The notes under the pieces: model-generated
Told to the model about the DNA's origin: nothing
The model's input: only the letters and a program-made list of their open reading frames with translations
Database searches by the model: none
From: Cryptomeria japonica
Lineage: Eukaryota; Streptophyta; Pinopsida; Cupressales; Cupressaceae
Direction: 5' to 3'
DNA: 60,000 bases
NCBI RefSeq assembly: GCF_030272615.1
Contig: NC_081406.1
Span: 188,466,391 to 188,526,390, forward strand
In this document: one piece after another, positions 34,440 through 46,504 of the stretch
How the letters are laid out: each line of letters starts with the position of its first letter
Position numbering within the stretch: the first letter of the stretch is position 1
Program-made: the position numbers and the translations under genes

Positions 34440-36175
34440 TCTTTCAGGCTTTAGCAAGAGAGGACTGATGTAATGTAATACAAGAAAATAAACCATACAT
34501 AATTACTTTTGTAAGAGAGAAGGGATTAGAGAAAACCTCTTTGCATCTTAATAGCCAAATATATAGAAAAATACATTGATGATATGATTCATATTTTGAG
34601 AGCAGTGCAGTCCTAACAAGTCTGATCTCCAACTTAATTTTCTGTTAAATATAACAGGTATAAAGATTAGAATTGTTTGCCAAATTCGTTGAGCATGTTT
34701 ACATAACCAAAAAGCATGTTTAATGATCTCCAACTTATGACAGAATGGACATCTGGTGGAGTGGGAAGGGAAAAAGGAGAGGCATTCCCCTGCAACAACT
34801 TTATATGGATGATTTTCCATGCCAGAAATTGTGCTTTAGCTTCAGCTTTGGATTTTCAAATAGCAAGGCTCAAGTTGAACCACTTGGACTCAGACCAATT
34901 CACTCACCATTTCAAATTTAACCTTGGTTGTAAGTGAAGTGGAGGTAGAAGTTATGATAGATTAGCTTAAGAGGAAGTTTTTTTATATTATAAACTAGCA
35001 GCCACCTCCAATCTTTAAAAAAGTTGCAAGAAATGGGAGTAGAAAGTGTTAATTGAAGAGTTAAAGGAACAACTTCTTGGACTTTGTGAATGTCATTGAT
35101 CAAAGAATTGGACAGTTTGAATTCATAATTAAGATGCAAGTCTCCTTTCCAAGCAGATGAGGAGAAGTCCTAGATTTCCTTGAATTATGTGATGCCTTTT
35201 TTGAATAAGATCTTACTATGGAAATGGGGACTAAGAGCAAGAGGCTTCTCATGAAAGCATCAATCGATTCCACCAAATAGATGAAGGTGAGAAACTCATC
35301 CCATGGCTAAGGTATTGTCCATTCCATTCAAGAAGAGGAGACACTTGCTGCCATGCTTTCCATATGCTTAAAAAAATTCTAGAAGCTTGGGGTTAAAATT
35401 ATTTTGCCATTAGGATTTTATCTTTCCACCCAACTTCTTTCCAAGAATTATTGGCTTTGGTAGTAGCAATTCTATGTCTAATAAGAGACTTCCATTGTGT
35501 TGATCCTTGAAGAATTCTAATAATCCATTTGGTTTTTAGGCATACTCCTTGAGTAAAGGGGTCAATCACTCTTAATCCCCTTTTCTTTTTGGCCAAATAT
35601 GATGTGACAATGAAGCAATATGATGACCTTTTTTATTATTCTATTTTCCCCACAAGAACCCTCCAATTAACTGTTAGTTGATTATAAGTGTTTTTGAAAG
35701 GGAGCCAACATGATAAAATATCACGGTTGGCTATGACAAATTTTTTTAGCAATTTGGATGCATCCAACCATTGAGTGAAATTTGCTCAACCAGAATTCAC
35801 ATTTTCTTTGTAATTTGTGCATGAACCATTTCCACATTTCATATGATGAAATTCCTATCCCAAATGAGATGCCAAGATGTCTTGAAATTATGCCATGATT
35901 GTTGTATTTTTATTGAGAGGGTATCTAAGGAGGTGTTTGATTATTTGAAGTCATCCAAAATTTAGTCTTGCTATGAGATATTAGAGAGATAGAATCAACA
36001 CAATACAAGTCTAAAGATTTCAAGAGTGTTGTTGAGCTCCTCTTGAGAATTTTGAATGAATAGTAAGCTATCATCAACAAAATGAGAATTCAAAGCAACT
36101 TCATCACCTGTGAGCTAAATGCCATGGATGAGTTTATGTTGTTTTGCATGATTTAGAAGGTATCCAAGGGCATTA
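34440..36175 (-). mobile_element. Decayed LINE fragment (RT to zinc-binding region), minus strand
   Basis: Read on the minus strand, ANALGYLLNHAKQHKLIHG and the RT active site SHFVDDSLLFIQN (about 36050-36095) are followed by LSNGWMHPN-type thumb sequence. Then come KKRGLRVIDPFTQGVCLKTK (35540-35590), WIIRILQGSTQWKSLIRHRI and the zf-RVT segment CPFCHKLEIIKHAFWLCKHA (about 34695-34755). Many stops and frameshifts are present. The N-terminal endonuclease and early RT are absent: the fragment is cut at 36175 where a plus-strand LINE begins. Confidence 0.83.
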
Positions 36176-38170
36176 GCTCTTGGATGTGATGGTTTCCCTT
36201 GTGAATTTTACAAAGCCTTCTAGCAATGTGTGGGTCCAAATTTGCACCAAGTTTATCTTGAATCTTCTCAAAACTAGTCTCTAGGTCAGTTAATTAACAA
36301 AGGAAATTTTAAAATCATACCTAAGTATGGTGACCGAGAAGACATCTATAATTGGTGGTCGATAACATTGCTCAATATCTCCAAAATCATTGTGAGGCCT
36401 TAGCTTTGAATATTAGGCACACGCTTTTGCAAATTGTTCATCCTGAGTTGGCTTTATCAAGTCTTGGTTCATCTTGGACAACATTATTGACATTTGGGAA
36501 GGTATGGAATAGGCTCATCATTCTTGATAACAAGCCCTATTCCTCAAAAATTATTTTGTCAAATCCTATCACCATATTGAATGACCAGTCATTTTAGCTA
36601 TTTGGTGCTCTCGATTTTGGATCCTATTTCATTTAATCTATTAAGATATTTGGAGATTCCTCTACGTGTATCACCATTAATGACCACCATTCTCAAGCTT
36701 TTGGGCTTCATTGGTCTATTCAATAGGGTTTCCCTCTAGCCCCCTCTCTACATCTTATGGATATTGAGGGTTTTGGGTACTTATTAGCTCATTCTTGAGA
36801 TTTTTCTAATGGGCGTGTCCATTGGATTGCCTTGCTTGAGTCACCTAACAAGCTGGCTAATGATCACTTCATAGATGATTCTTTCTTACACTTATTGAAG
36901 AAGAGAAAAATATTAAGGAGGCCCTGCAGTGCCTTGAAACCTTTCATTTGGCTTCTAGGTCTATCATTCAATGGCATAAGACTTAGTGCTACAAGCAACC
37001 CTTTCTCCTAACTACACCTTGGTTGCTCTAGTATGGATGGAAGTGGATAGGACATGGTGAAATATTTTGATTTCTAGGCATACCTTTTGCTTCCTAGGCT
37101 TCATTGGTGGAGCTTTGAAATGTGGTACTTGCTAGAATTGGAAAAAAAGCTTTCCTTCTAGAATACTAAACCGTTTTTTGTTGGCTGGCAAGTTTAAGGT
37201 GCACTCTAAAATTCTCGCAGCCACCCATGTTTATTACTCTTCTTGTTGGGCTCCATCTAAGGCTTCTTATTTGAAACTGGAAAAGCTTGTAAGAGATTTC
37301 TTGTAGGCCTATTTTGATGACCATAAGGGTTTTCATAGAGTTTCTTGGGAGTTTTGTTCTCTCTTGCGTGACTTAGGTGGTCTTGGACTCCTCTTTACCT
37401 AGTAGCTAGGAATGACCCTTTGTGCAAAATAGATTGTTCATGCCATTTCTAGAAATGAAGCCTAAAAACTTATCCTTAGGCATTGCATTTATTTTGGTTA
37501 TCCTGTCAACTAGCCTACTTGGAAGAGGTTTGGTTTTCATTTAGCCTTCTAGTGGTGAAAGATGTGCACATCGAAGGTACTTTTGTGGCCAAAAGAATTT
37601 GGCATACCTGTAAAGCCATTAAGCCTTGGCTTTGGTGGGACAACTCTAGCTTTCGAGATGGTCTTTATTTCAAGTAGCATAATAATTGGTGGTCTCCACT
37701 CATTTAGATTCATGGGTTTCCCCTCTCCTAGTTGCATTGGGTTTGTGTCATTCTTTTTCACAAGTAAGGCATTCACACCCCCCTATGATTTGTTTTCTAG
37801 AACCTAAATGAATCTTTGCTCTTGGGAAGTTATGAAAACCTATTACCAACTTTCTTGACTAGATTGAGAGATATTTAGCATGGTTCCATTGTCTTTCCTT
37901 TATATATGTTACACAAAATTTGCATTCACTTTATGAAGCCTTGGTAGAAAAATTGGTGTTGGTCTCTTGACACTGCCTTTCTTTAATTATAAGTCATGTT
38001 TGGGCTACCATTGACTTTTCTTGCACCTTCCCATTGTGCCTACTTTCAATCTTTGGTGGCACTTGCATTCACCCATCTCTCATTGGAAATGATAATTTCA
38101 TAATTCTAGTCTGCCTAAGCTCACCCACTTTGCCTGGTGTATTCTCTTTCAAGGCTTGTGTCATTATGAA
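36176..38170 (+). mobile_element. Decayed LINE fragment (RT to zinc-binding region), plus strand
   Basis: The plus strand gives GCDGFPCEFYKAF, GDREDIYNWWSITLLNIS, EALALNIRHTLLQIVHPE, a LAPSLHLMDIEGFGYLLAHS segment and the RT active-site region HFIDDSFLHLL (about 36870). Next come WHK-type text, GGLGLLFT, and late zf-RVT-like words (HFAWCILFQGL near 38130). The frame is broken many times. It overlaps in domain content with the minus-strand fragment, so they are two separate insertions and not one inverted element. No target duplication is recognisable. Confidence 0.82.
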
Positions 38171-38770
38171 GAATACCATACATTGAAGCACATAACAACC
38201 TTCAAAAACTCATCATTGATAAAAAATATTGTCCTCAACATCCTACCAAACCACAAAGTCATATAAATCATTGTGATAGAATGTAGAGAATTTTAGCAAC
38301 CCAATAGAAACCTCTTACACTGATAGAACGACAACTAGAGATCCAAAACTTATAAATTTCTATACAAATAGTTCTAATCTGAAAAGTGACATAATGGTCC
38401 TTGACATACTTCAGAGCATGAATGTAGAACTACATATCAAAATTATGCAAGGCAGAAGAATGCAAAGTAAAACACCAATACACATACATAGGGAACCAAA
38501 CAATTATGTACTTGGATGAATTCCCTCAAGAAACCAATCGAAATATTGAGCACAAACATCATAGTATTGTCACCCAGAGCATATGAACAATGACTAAGAT
38601 AATCACAACATATAGACAAGGCCAATACATACCATTTTCTCCATATCATGCATTCCAGACCAGTATAATGTCATTGGGTAATTCTTCAAACTATCTTCTA
38701 CATCTTTGATCATTGGCACATCTACTCTCGAATATCTTCAACACATACATGAATCATCAAACACATAATT
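38171..38770. other. Unassigned sequence before copia 2
   Basis: I see no gene or element end in these 600 bases. CACATAATT directly precedes the LTR; the matching target duplication at the far end of copia 2 was not found. Confidence 0.5.
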
Positions 38771-39665
38771 TGTTGGCAATTGACACTCATTTGGTTAGTT
38801 TAAATATGTTGTCATTGATGGCAACATGTCTCGGCTTCATATTTTGGTTTGGTTGATTACCGACAAACACTTCACCGACACCGACACCGACAGGTATCTT
38901 CACTGGTTGGAAGGAATTCTTTGGGTACCGGCATTGTAGGCCGACATGACTTCATCAGGTTATTAGTATTGAAGGCCGACATCATTTTGGGAGATCCAAC
39001 ATCGACAATTGATTTTGATATTTATGTATATATGTTATTGAGCCAACATGTATGTTCATTTTGTAATTATCTTTGTAAGCCAACATAAGGCATGAAAGTT
39101 TGTAAGGGTATATAGGTCAGCTGATTAGATCATTTAGATATGTGTAAGAAGAGGAGAATGTGATAATGTTTTGTAATGCAAAGTTTATGTAAGAGGTTAT
39201 TCCGGTAAGGGTTTAGGGTTTTAGCCCAGAATAGACAAAGCTTAACCAGAACTGTATTCAGGCATAGAAGATGCTATCTTTGCAGTTCACTCATTTCTCC
39301 AGATTGTAGTCTGGATTTGTATGTAGTCAGTGAGGCTCCTTTTGTGATTGAGCAGTGTGCTCTAGGCTGTAAGCCTTCTTGCAAGTGCATGACCCTATAT
39401 TTTGTAATATCTTTTCATATGGCCAGCGAATTGATATTGTGGGTCACAAATCCCACCGTGTTTTTTTCTCTTTGAGGTTTTCCACGTATAATTCTCTGTG
39501 TTATGGTATTCATTTGTGTGATTGGCTTATTGGTTACTTTACTTCTTTCAATCTTATATGTATCGGTATACCGGTTGGTGAATGCATGTTTTAATAAGGT
39601 CAAAATTAATCATACTGGTAGAACACTGATTCACCTCCCCCTCTCAGTGTTCTTGGATTCCAACA
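38771..39665 (+). repeat. 5' LTR of copia 2
   Basis: The 895-bp LTR runs from TGTTGGCAATTGAC to GGATTCCAACA, immediately followed by the primer-binding site. It has a TATA box GTATATAGG (39108-39116), an internal CCGACACCGACACCGACA run (38874-38892) and the late LTR words CCCACCGTG and TTTTCCACGTA common in copia LTRs. Confidence 0.88.
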
Positions 39666-39667
39666 AT

Positions 39668-39679
39668 TGGTATCAGAAC
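39668..39679 (+). promoter_or_regulatory. Primer-binding site of copia 2
   Basis: TGGTATCAGAAC, two bases after the LTR, is one base different from the common copia site TGGTATCAGAGC, complementary to the 3' end of initiator tRNA-Met. Confidence 0.88.
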
Positions 39680-39733
39680 CTTGTGCCTCAGAGGAAGTTT
39701 AACAACTTGAGGAAGATCCTGAATCCAGAATCC

Positions 39734-40732
39734 ATGGATATGAGTTTGGAGAAGCAACATGAGGTAGCACTTGAAGATTATGATGCTAAAAGGATGAAGA
39801 ACTTGAAGTTACAAAATGAATTGAATTTTGCTCAGGAATTCATTCTTATCCTACAGGAGAGGTTGTCATCTATTCAAGCCAGGATGAAGGAAATTTTGCA
39901 GAATAAGGATAATGAAGAGAAGGATGCCCTTAATGAGAAATGTTAGAAGCTGAGTCAGGAGAACATGGTCATGAGGAGTTAAATGAAAACCTTAACCATG
40001 AGGATGTCAAAGGAGATTGAGGACCGAAAGAAGAAGGAAGAAAATCTTGATGTATCTCTAAAAGACAAATTTGAAGAATGCTCTTGGCTGGTTCATGAGA
40101 ATGAGATGTTGAGAATAGATTTAGTACAATCCCTGAGTAATGAACAAGAACTTGAGAGACAAATGATAATTCTAAGAGATGATCTGACTGCTGCAAGTGA
40201 GTATAAAGAGAAATTCAAGGTTAGTTCAGCACAGCTTGATGAGTTATTGAAAAGTCAAAGACAAAATGGAGATTCCAGTGGACTTGGATTTGAACAAGGT
40301 TAGAGCTCTGGTACTACAAATGAAGATCAAAACTAGAAGGCACCGATAAGACATCTTAATGCTTATAATTTTAATGGTAGATGCTTTGTTTGTAATAAAT
40401 TTGGTCACATGGCTAGGCAATGTAGAAATAGAGAAAATCAAAACTATAATTTTGCTCCTGGTCAATGTTCTAAATGCAATAAGTATGGTCATAAGATAGA
40501 AGATTTCAAAATGAATGTTAAATGTTATGCATGTGGAAAATTTGGACACATGGCTAATCAGTGCAGGTAAAGAAATTATATCGGTTTTAGCAAAGTAATT
40601 CAAAAGAACAATGTTACATGCTATGCATGCAATGAGGTTGGACACATAGCTAAGTTCTGTAGAAGCAGAAATCCACCGGTTAACAATGAAGGATCAAATG
40701 AGAAAGGAAAAGAGAAGGTTAATGAAATCTGA
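39734..40732 (+). pseudogene. Copia 2 gag-like ORF with coiled coil and four zinc knuckles
   Basis: The ATG at 39734 opens MDMSLEKQHEVALEDYDAKR. The first 190 residues are strongly charged with heptad-like spacing (coiled coil). After stops at 39944 and 40300 comes GRCFVCNKFGHMARQCRN, then CSKCNKYGHKIEDF (last Cys lost), CYACGKFGHMANQC and CYACNEVGHIAKFC: four CCHC-type knuckles, one broken. The usual N-terminal copia gag (UBN2-type) domain is absent, so the ORF looks like a shortened gag that keeps oligomerisation and nucleic-acid-binding parts. Further stops (39981, 40336, 40568) show decay. Confidence 0.75.
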
Positions 40733-41202
40733 TAAGATCATATCAAGAAATGGGTCAAGAAGTTAGAAGATCAATCAGTAGATGGAAATGCACTGGTTAC
40801 TCAACCGACAGAGGAGGTTGCTCCTACACTGGCAGGAAGCTCATCTGGTAATTGAGGCAGATGCCTTAGGGGTAGGAAAACTTCATGAAGATAGTGCATA
40901 TGCCCTGGGAAGAGGTTCTGGAAGATGTTCTAGACATTGGAGATGCTTATCTGGCATGGAGATGTTAGACCAAGATCCGGTATCTTTCACCGAAAGTCAT
41001 TCATATCAATGACAGATTAGGGTTTATTGGAGGTTAAAAGGTTGAATCTACTTCATTTCTGATCACTTTGCATTCAAAGCGATTCGGAGTGAGTCTAAGG
41101 CAATTCAGTGCGATCAATATCTTCTTGAGCGATTTCACTAGCGATCGAAAGAGTTCTTTAGGGTTTCACCGACAACTGTTTCACAGGTATTTATCTTTCA
41201 TC
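40733..41202 (+). other. Copia 2 spacer between gag-like and accessory ORF
   Basis: I see no conserved domain. Just before the accessory ATG (41203) a TTTCACAG at 41180-41187 resembles a splice acceptor. Confidence 0.5.
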
Positions 41203-41228
41203 ATGGAAGCGGGATCATCCTTTGCACC
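41203..41228 (+). pseudogene. Copia 2 accessory ORF, first codons (cut by gypsy B)
   Basis: The ATG at 41203 opens MEAGSSFA. The frame is cut after 41228 by the 5' LTR of gypsy B and, after allowing for the target duplication, continues in phase at 57440. It is annotated with the main part at 57435-59146. Confidence 0.7.
41224..41228 (+). repeat. Gypsy B target-site duplication, left copy
   Basis: GCACC here corresponds to ACACC at 57435-57439, one mismatch. Five bases is the usual length for gypsy elements, and the interrupted reading frame supports the boundary. Confidence 0.75.
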
Positions 41229-42015
41229 TGTAGACACCTAAAATTGTCATGATTAATTAAATAAATATTTTATTTATTTAATTATCTAAGCCTAATTCTT
41301 CTATTAATTAAATAAATCTTTATTTATTTAATTAATTCATTTATCCTCTTCTAGCCTTATTTCTCATTTAAATAAATACATTTATTTATTTAAATTACCC
41401 TTTCCTAAATTAAATAAATATTTTATTTATTTAATTATCCTACTTCTTCTATTAATTAAATAAATCTTTATTTATTTAATCAATTCATTAGCTTTTTCTA
41501 CACATGACACATGTCATTCATCTCTTAATTCCTACACTACCTACCTCTTTCATTATTTTGGTATTTCTTATACCTACCCTCTAATCCTAGCCGACCTCCT
41601 TTTTACACCTCTCAATCTTATCCCTCCATTTCATATTGTGTCTTCTATTTAAGGAGATGCTTTCTTCATTATCAAACCCTAATGACCTAATCACTCATGC
41701 TAATGATCTTTCATGCAACTTGCTACACTACGATCCTACTTGCAACCACATTTCGTTCTTTGTTGAGCTCTTGTGCATATAAAAATCTGAGAGCAAATAT
41801 ATCAAGCAAGATCAATGGAGATAGGAAGAATGGAGATCAAAACCCTATTGGACATGTGATGGTATAATCTTTGTGATTTCATGTGATTTGCATTGTCTTA
41901 AGTAATCTTCATATGTTATGGTGGATCTTTGTTGATTGTTAGGCTAGGGTTTAGTGGTTGGATTCATTTAGCCTTTCAATATTGTTATTATTATTATCCA
42001 TTTTCACCATGAACA
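41229..42015 (+). repeat. 5' LTR of gypsy B
   Basis: 787 bp, from TGTAGACACC to ATGAACA. U3 (41250-41490) is an array of about five AT-rich inverted repeats (ATTAATTAAATAAATCTTT and its complement). A TATA-like box CTATTTAAGG lies at 41645-41654. It differs from the 3' LTR at 41466, 41753, 41901 and about 41994. Confidence 0.96.
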
Positions 42016-42018
42016 TTT

Positions 42019-42037
42019 TGGCACGCCCGGTGGGACT
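42019..42037 (+). promoter_or_regulatory. Primer-binding site of gypsy B
   Basis: TGGCACGCCCGGTGGGACT lies three bases after the LTR. Copy A has the same site with one change. tRNA not assigned. Confidence 0.82.
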
Positions 42038-42127
42038 CTTGTCCCTTTGCATTTAACAATTTTGTTGCAGATTTTGCATTTTTGAAGTTGCAGATCGGAC
42101 GATTTTCGACGACATTTTAGGTATTTC

Positions 42128-42395
42128 CGCGTCTGTGAGCGTTCGGATCGCGTTTTTGAGTTTCAGAAGCGTCTGTGGGATCGGAAATCGCACTTGTGTT
42201 TTTTCCAGATTTTATTTTGCAGGTTTCTGGAACCGCGTCTGTGTGTCAAAAATGCGTCTGTGTTAGATCTGATCGCATCTGTGTTCGGGAAAAGCGTCTG
42301 CGTTCCCTTAGCGCGTTTGTGCATCACAGAACCGTGTCTGTGTCATAAAGACGCGTCTGTGTCTGGTATAGCAGCGTCTGTGTCTTCTGTTTTGA
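42128..42395 (+). repeat. Leader motif cluster A of gypsy B (CGCGTCTGTG)
   Basis: Ten or more copies of a 10-bp word occur on the element strand: CGCGTCTGTG, AGCGTCTGTG, TGCGTCTGTG, CGCATCTGTG, CGTGTCTGTG and similar, spaced about 15-40 bp, starting about 110 bp after the primer-binding site. Confidence 0.92.
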
Positions 42396-43608
42396 AATTT
42401 TTCAAATTTTCTTTGATTCAATTTTTCAGATTTCGCGCTTAGGGTTTCAGATCTGGTTTACTTTTGCACTAATCCTTGCAGATCTGACTAACCAAGTTTG
42501 TGCAGCTTGCTTTGGAGAAAAAAATGTTTTTGTTGAAGGCCCCTTTTTCACAAAGTCTTTTGGGTTTTCTAAAATTTACCTAACTTGTGTGCTTGCAGGA
42601 AGGGGTTATCATTTGAAACAACCCAAACTACTAACAATTTTGTTGCAGGGCCTTTGCTAGGGTTTTGTAATTTTATTGTGTGCCTTACTTTCATAGACTA
42701 GCAAACACTTCCATTGGTGCACTAAAATTGAATCATTGTCTTTTGTGTCTTGAGCAATAGACTCTTTTTGTTCAATCTTTAGAGGGCCTGTCTTCCCGTG
42801 TGGTCATTAGGACTACTAGTGAGAAGAGAACGACCCAAGTGGTAGCGAGGAAAACCCACCTCATCCGAACCACTATAATCAAATGTATTCATGGTGAAAA
42901 CTATGAATAACGTGTGCTGATTAGTTCATATTGACACTATGTCTCCCCATAAACCCGTTTGATCAAATTTATTTGATCATTTGTAGGGCGTAACCCCTAC
43001 CGGCTGGGAGCCTTCTGTATTTACAGAGCTGAAAGTGCCGCATGTATGGCCACACGAGCGGATGCCCTTACTAGCACCATTTTGTTTTAGAGGCCCAAAT
43101 CCTTCTAGTTGTTGGGGCAGGAGGTCAGACCTCTGGTAGCGGCCCACACACATACGGTTCTTAGTAGAGATACAAAGTTCACCATGGGGAGTTTTCATGG
43201 GGACTGATGCTTGGTTGACCCGAGAAGTGAGTGCCGAGGGTGGAGCCAGTGAGGTCAAGCATCTAAGTATCCGCTCTGAATAGCGTAGCCTCGGGGGTAA
43301 AACCCCATGTGGGATCAACAACTATTGTCTTGGCCAGCCATAAGAATTGTGCTTGACTTATTTTAAACATTCAAAACATTCAAGACCAAACAACAAAACA
43401 TTGTGTCTTTTGTGTTTTCAAGTGTATGCAAAACATTTTACATCAAACAACACACTTTTCTTGGAGTCATTTTGAAGTCTAAACACTTGCAAACATTGAG
43501 TCCTCATCAACATTGTGTCCTCTTGTCACGAAAAACAGTCAAACAGTCGGATTTGGTCACAGCAAAAACAACTTCACAGATTGAAAAAATTGCACGAAAT
43601 TTACAGAA
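42396..43608 (+). other. Leader core of gypsy B between motif clusters
   Basis: Untranslated leader shared with copy A. It includes a GC-richer block (42985-43330) with an antisense open frame at 42977-43321 that opens with TTG. No domain is visible. I see no assignable gene on the plus strand. Confidence 0.65.
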
Positions 43609-43850
43609 ACGCGTCTGTGTCTGTTCTAACCGCATCTGAGTCATCTAAGCACGTCTGTGAAGGGCAGAATAGCGTATGTGTCTGTAACAGCGTCTGTGTC
43701 AAACAGAGACACGTCTGTGTCTAGGAATCGCGTTTGTGAAGGGCAGAATAGCGTCTGTGTCTGTAACAGCGTCTGTGTCAAACAGAGACACGTCTGTGTC
43801 TGGGAATCGCGTATGTGAAGTATACAGAAGCGTCTGTGTCCAGGATTGAA
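43609..43850 (+). repeat. Leader motif cluster B of gypsy B, with a 79-bp duplication
   Basis: About twelve CGCGTCTGTG-type words lie just upstream of gag. A segment starting AGGGCAGAATAGCG at 43661 recurs at 43740, a tandem duplication with a 79-bp period. Copy A lacks this duplication. Confidence 0.92.
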
Positions 43851-44333
43851 AATTTCACAGTCCAACAAACAAAAGAAATCAGTTTTGGAATATTTGAGCT
43901 TCCTAGGTTGTTTCTTCAGGTTTCATCTAGCATTCAACCTGTTCTAAGGTCTCACACAGTCCATCATTGCTTCACATCTCATTTTACATTCATACTTGTC
44001 TAAACTTGGGTCAAAAAGGTCACTTGCTTGTCCTCACTATACTTTGTCAACACACTACATACAACTACACTTTGCTAAGTGGTCCCTCATCAAGGTTTCT
44101 TACCTTTGGGTCTCATTTGGTCTTACTTAGAGTCAAGGTCAGCTTACCTCATCAAGAGAAACGATCCTCTCTTTGGAAGTCACACCTACTCTACTACTTA
44201 CATACTTGGTCTTACACTTTGGACATTGCAAGTATACCTTAAGATTCATTTACACTCCATACAACTCTTGGTCTTCCATACTCTTTTCATATTTTTCATC
44301 TAGTCTCTCACATATTGGTCAAACACCTAGTTC

Positions 44334-46504
44334 ATGGTTGAAACCCGTCTTCAAAAATCTAGGAGAATAGCTAAAGAAGCTCAAGAATCCGCAAACATGA
44401 GTTCTTATGAGTATGACAATGATTTATTTTATAATCCTGAGCACACTACATTACCAGACATGGATGTTTATAGAAACAATACAAATGTGGAAAACACAAA
44501 CACTACAAACAACAATGCTACACGCAATGACAATGTGGACAGTCTTTCAATACTATCACCAGACATAGAAGAATCCATAATGAATCCTCATTTCAATAGA
44601 TTGGTTGAAGAGATAATGAGGAGAGATCGACAGTTTTTTTTACACATGATGGCACAAAGTGGAGCTAAAATACCTCATGACTTTGACATGTCCCAACTTA
44701 TGGAAAGTAGACCATCACAACAAACTCAACCCGACATGGATCAAAGGAGACCAAATAGTGGAGGAAATAGAGGACCGAATATAATGCCTGAGTCACCATT
44801 AGTTTTGCTTCAAAAACCAGCAATTCCACATACACAAGCTCAAACATATGATACTTACCTTCGAGACCATCATGGAAGCCTTATGTGGATAGATATGCTC
44901 AATCACATGCTCAAGGTATGGATCAATCAAAACAAGTAGATACTCAAAGGCATCCTCAAAATTTTGACACAAGGAGACCTCATGTCAAAATTGGGGGCAA
45001 CACAATGGAAAATGAAATGCCTATTGAATATGGTATATATGCACAAAATAGATATGGGGTTCCTCAACATGAAGTTATGTCAAGTGCTCCATATATGCCA
45101 CAGCAATATAGACCTCCATATGGACATGTCTACGATCAGTATCATCCATACATGCAACAAGCTCCTCCTCAAATGGGTGTTTCAAACACGGGGTATGCTA
45201 CAAGAAATCAATCTCCTCCCAAAAATAATTTGGAGCAACAAATAAGAGATTTACAAAAGAAAATGGAGGACATGAGTACATCAAAACCAACATACACTAT
45301 GAGAGATATATGTCCTTATCCCTTTGATAAGAGCATTCCAATGCCTCCGTTTCCTGCACACTTTGTGACGCCAAAATTTGACAAATATAGAGGGAGAGGA
45401 GACCCCAAGGCACACATAAGACAATTTTTCACAGCCTGCATAGAGGTAGCGGCAGAAGAAACATACTTGATGAGGTTGTTTCCACAGAGCTTAGGCGATC
45501 AAGCTATGGAATGGTTTTCTCAATTACCTCCTGGTATTAAGTCATGGGGCGACTTGGCAGAAGCATTTATTCAGCATTTCTCTTACAACATAGAAACAGA
45601 TGTCTCAGTTACTACCTTGTGCAATACTAAACAAAAGGAAGGAGAATCTTTCGCAACATTTTTACAAAGATGGAGAAATCTAGCTAGCAGATGCTCTTGC
45701 GAAATCCCTCAGAAACAAATGGTAGAAATGTTCACACAAAATGTTAACAAGGCTATTGGCTATGATCTCAGAAAAGCTTGTTTGTCTACATTCAAGGATG
45801 TTATTGAAAAGGGCCTAGCAACAGAAAAGGTTTTAATTGAACAAGGAGTCATTAAAATATTCAAGGAAAACAAAGATGACTTTAAAGGAAAAGACAAGCC
45901 AAGATTTTGGAATAAAAACAAGAACACAGTCAATGATGGTGTTGTTGATGCCAACACGGTGTGACACAAATTCATCTTTTCAGGATCAAGTTCTACAAAC
46001 AATCAAGTGAACAATCAAACAACTTCTAGACCACGAAGGAAATACACTCCATTGGGAGAACCACTTGAATCAGTATTCAAAAAGCTTGTGGCAAACAAAG
46101 TGATCACAGTTCCAGATTTTCCTCCATATGAACCAAAGGTCAAACCAAATTGGTGGAATGATGATGAGTATTGCGAATTTCATAAGAGCAAGGGTCATAA
46201 GACAAGTAATTGCCATCGACTAAAGAACATTGTACAAGATCTCATTGATAGAGGCGATATTGAGATTGAGGGACATTCATCTAACCAAGAGCATGAGATG
46301 TTTAAGGAACCATTCCCAAAACATGACAAAGGAAAAGCCAAAGTCACAGATGATCAAGCCAATTACACTAGAGCACCTTACAATTATGATTCTACTATCA
46401 ACCACATCTCAATGGACAATCATATCTCTACTATTACTATCAAGAACAAAAATGCTGAAAATCCTCCTCAGTGACCTAAGATTGTCCTAAGAGGTGTTGG
46501 ATCT
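44334..46504 (+). pseudogene. Gypsy B gag
   Basis: The ATG at 44334 opens MVETRLQKSRRIAKEAQESA. A frameshift near 44865 moves to the frame used from there to the end of pol. The Retrotrans_gag-type domain reads AMEWFSQLPPGIKSWGDLAE and FATFLQRWRNLASRC (about 45500-45700). A CX2HX4HX4C knuckle variant CEFHKSKGHKTSNC lies at 46172-46213. TGA stops at 45962 and 46472 interrupt it; at the first, copy A has CGA. Gag would form the particle and bind element RNA. Confidence 0.92.

Noticed and set aside
36352-36597. Plus-strand frame as an independent small gene
   Set aside because: ALNIRHTLLQIVHPE and neighbours belong to the RT of the decayed plus-strand LINE fragment.
34440-38170. One LINE with a twin-priming 5' inversion
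   Set aside because: Both arms contain the RT active site and zinc-binding region, so they duplicate rather than complement each other.
39503-39733. Hydrophobic N-terminal extension of the copia 2 gag-like frame
   Set aside because: This stretch is the LTR end and primer-binding site, so it cannot be part of the gag coding sequence of the genomic RNA; the ATG at 39734 is preferred.
42977-43321. Antisense 114-codon open frame in the gypsy leader, open in both copies (also 9304-9648)
   Set aside because: It opens with TTG, not ATG, in both copies, has no recognisable domain, and the two copies are similar enough for a chance frame to stay open. Kept only as leader sequence.
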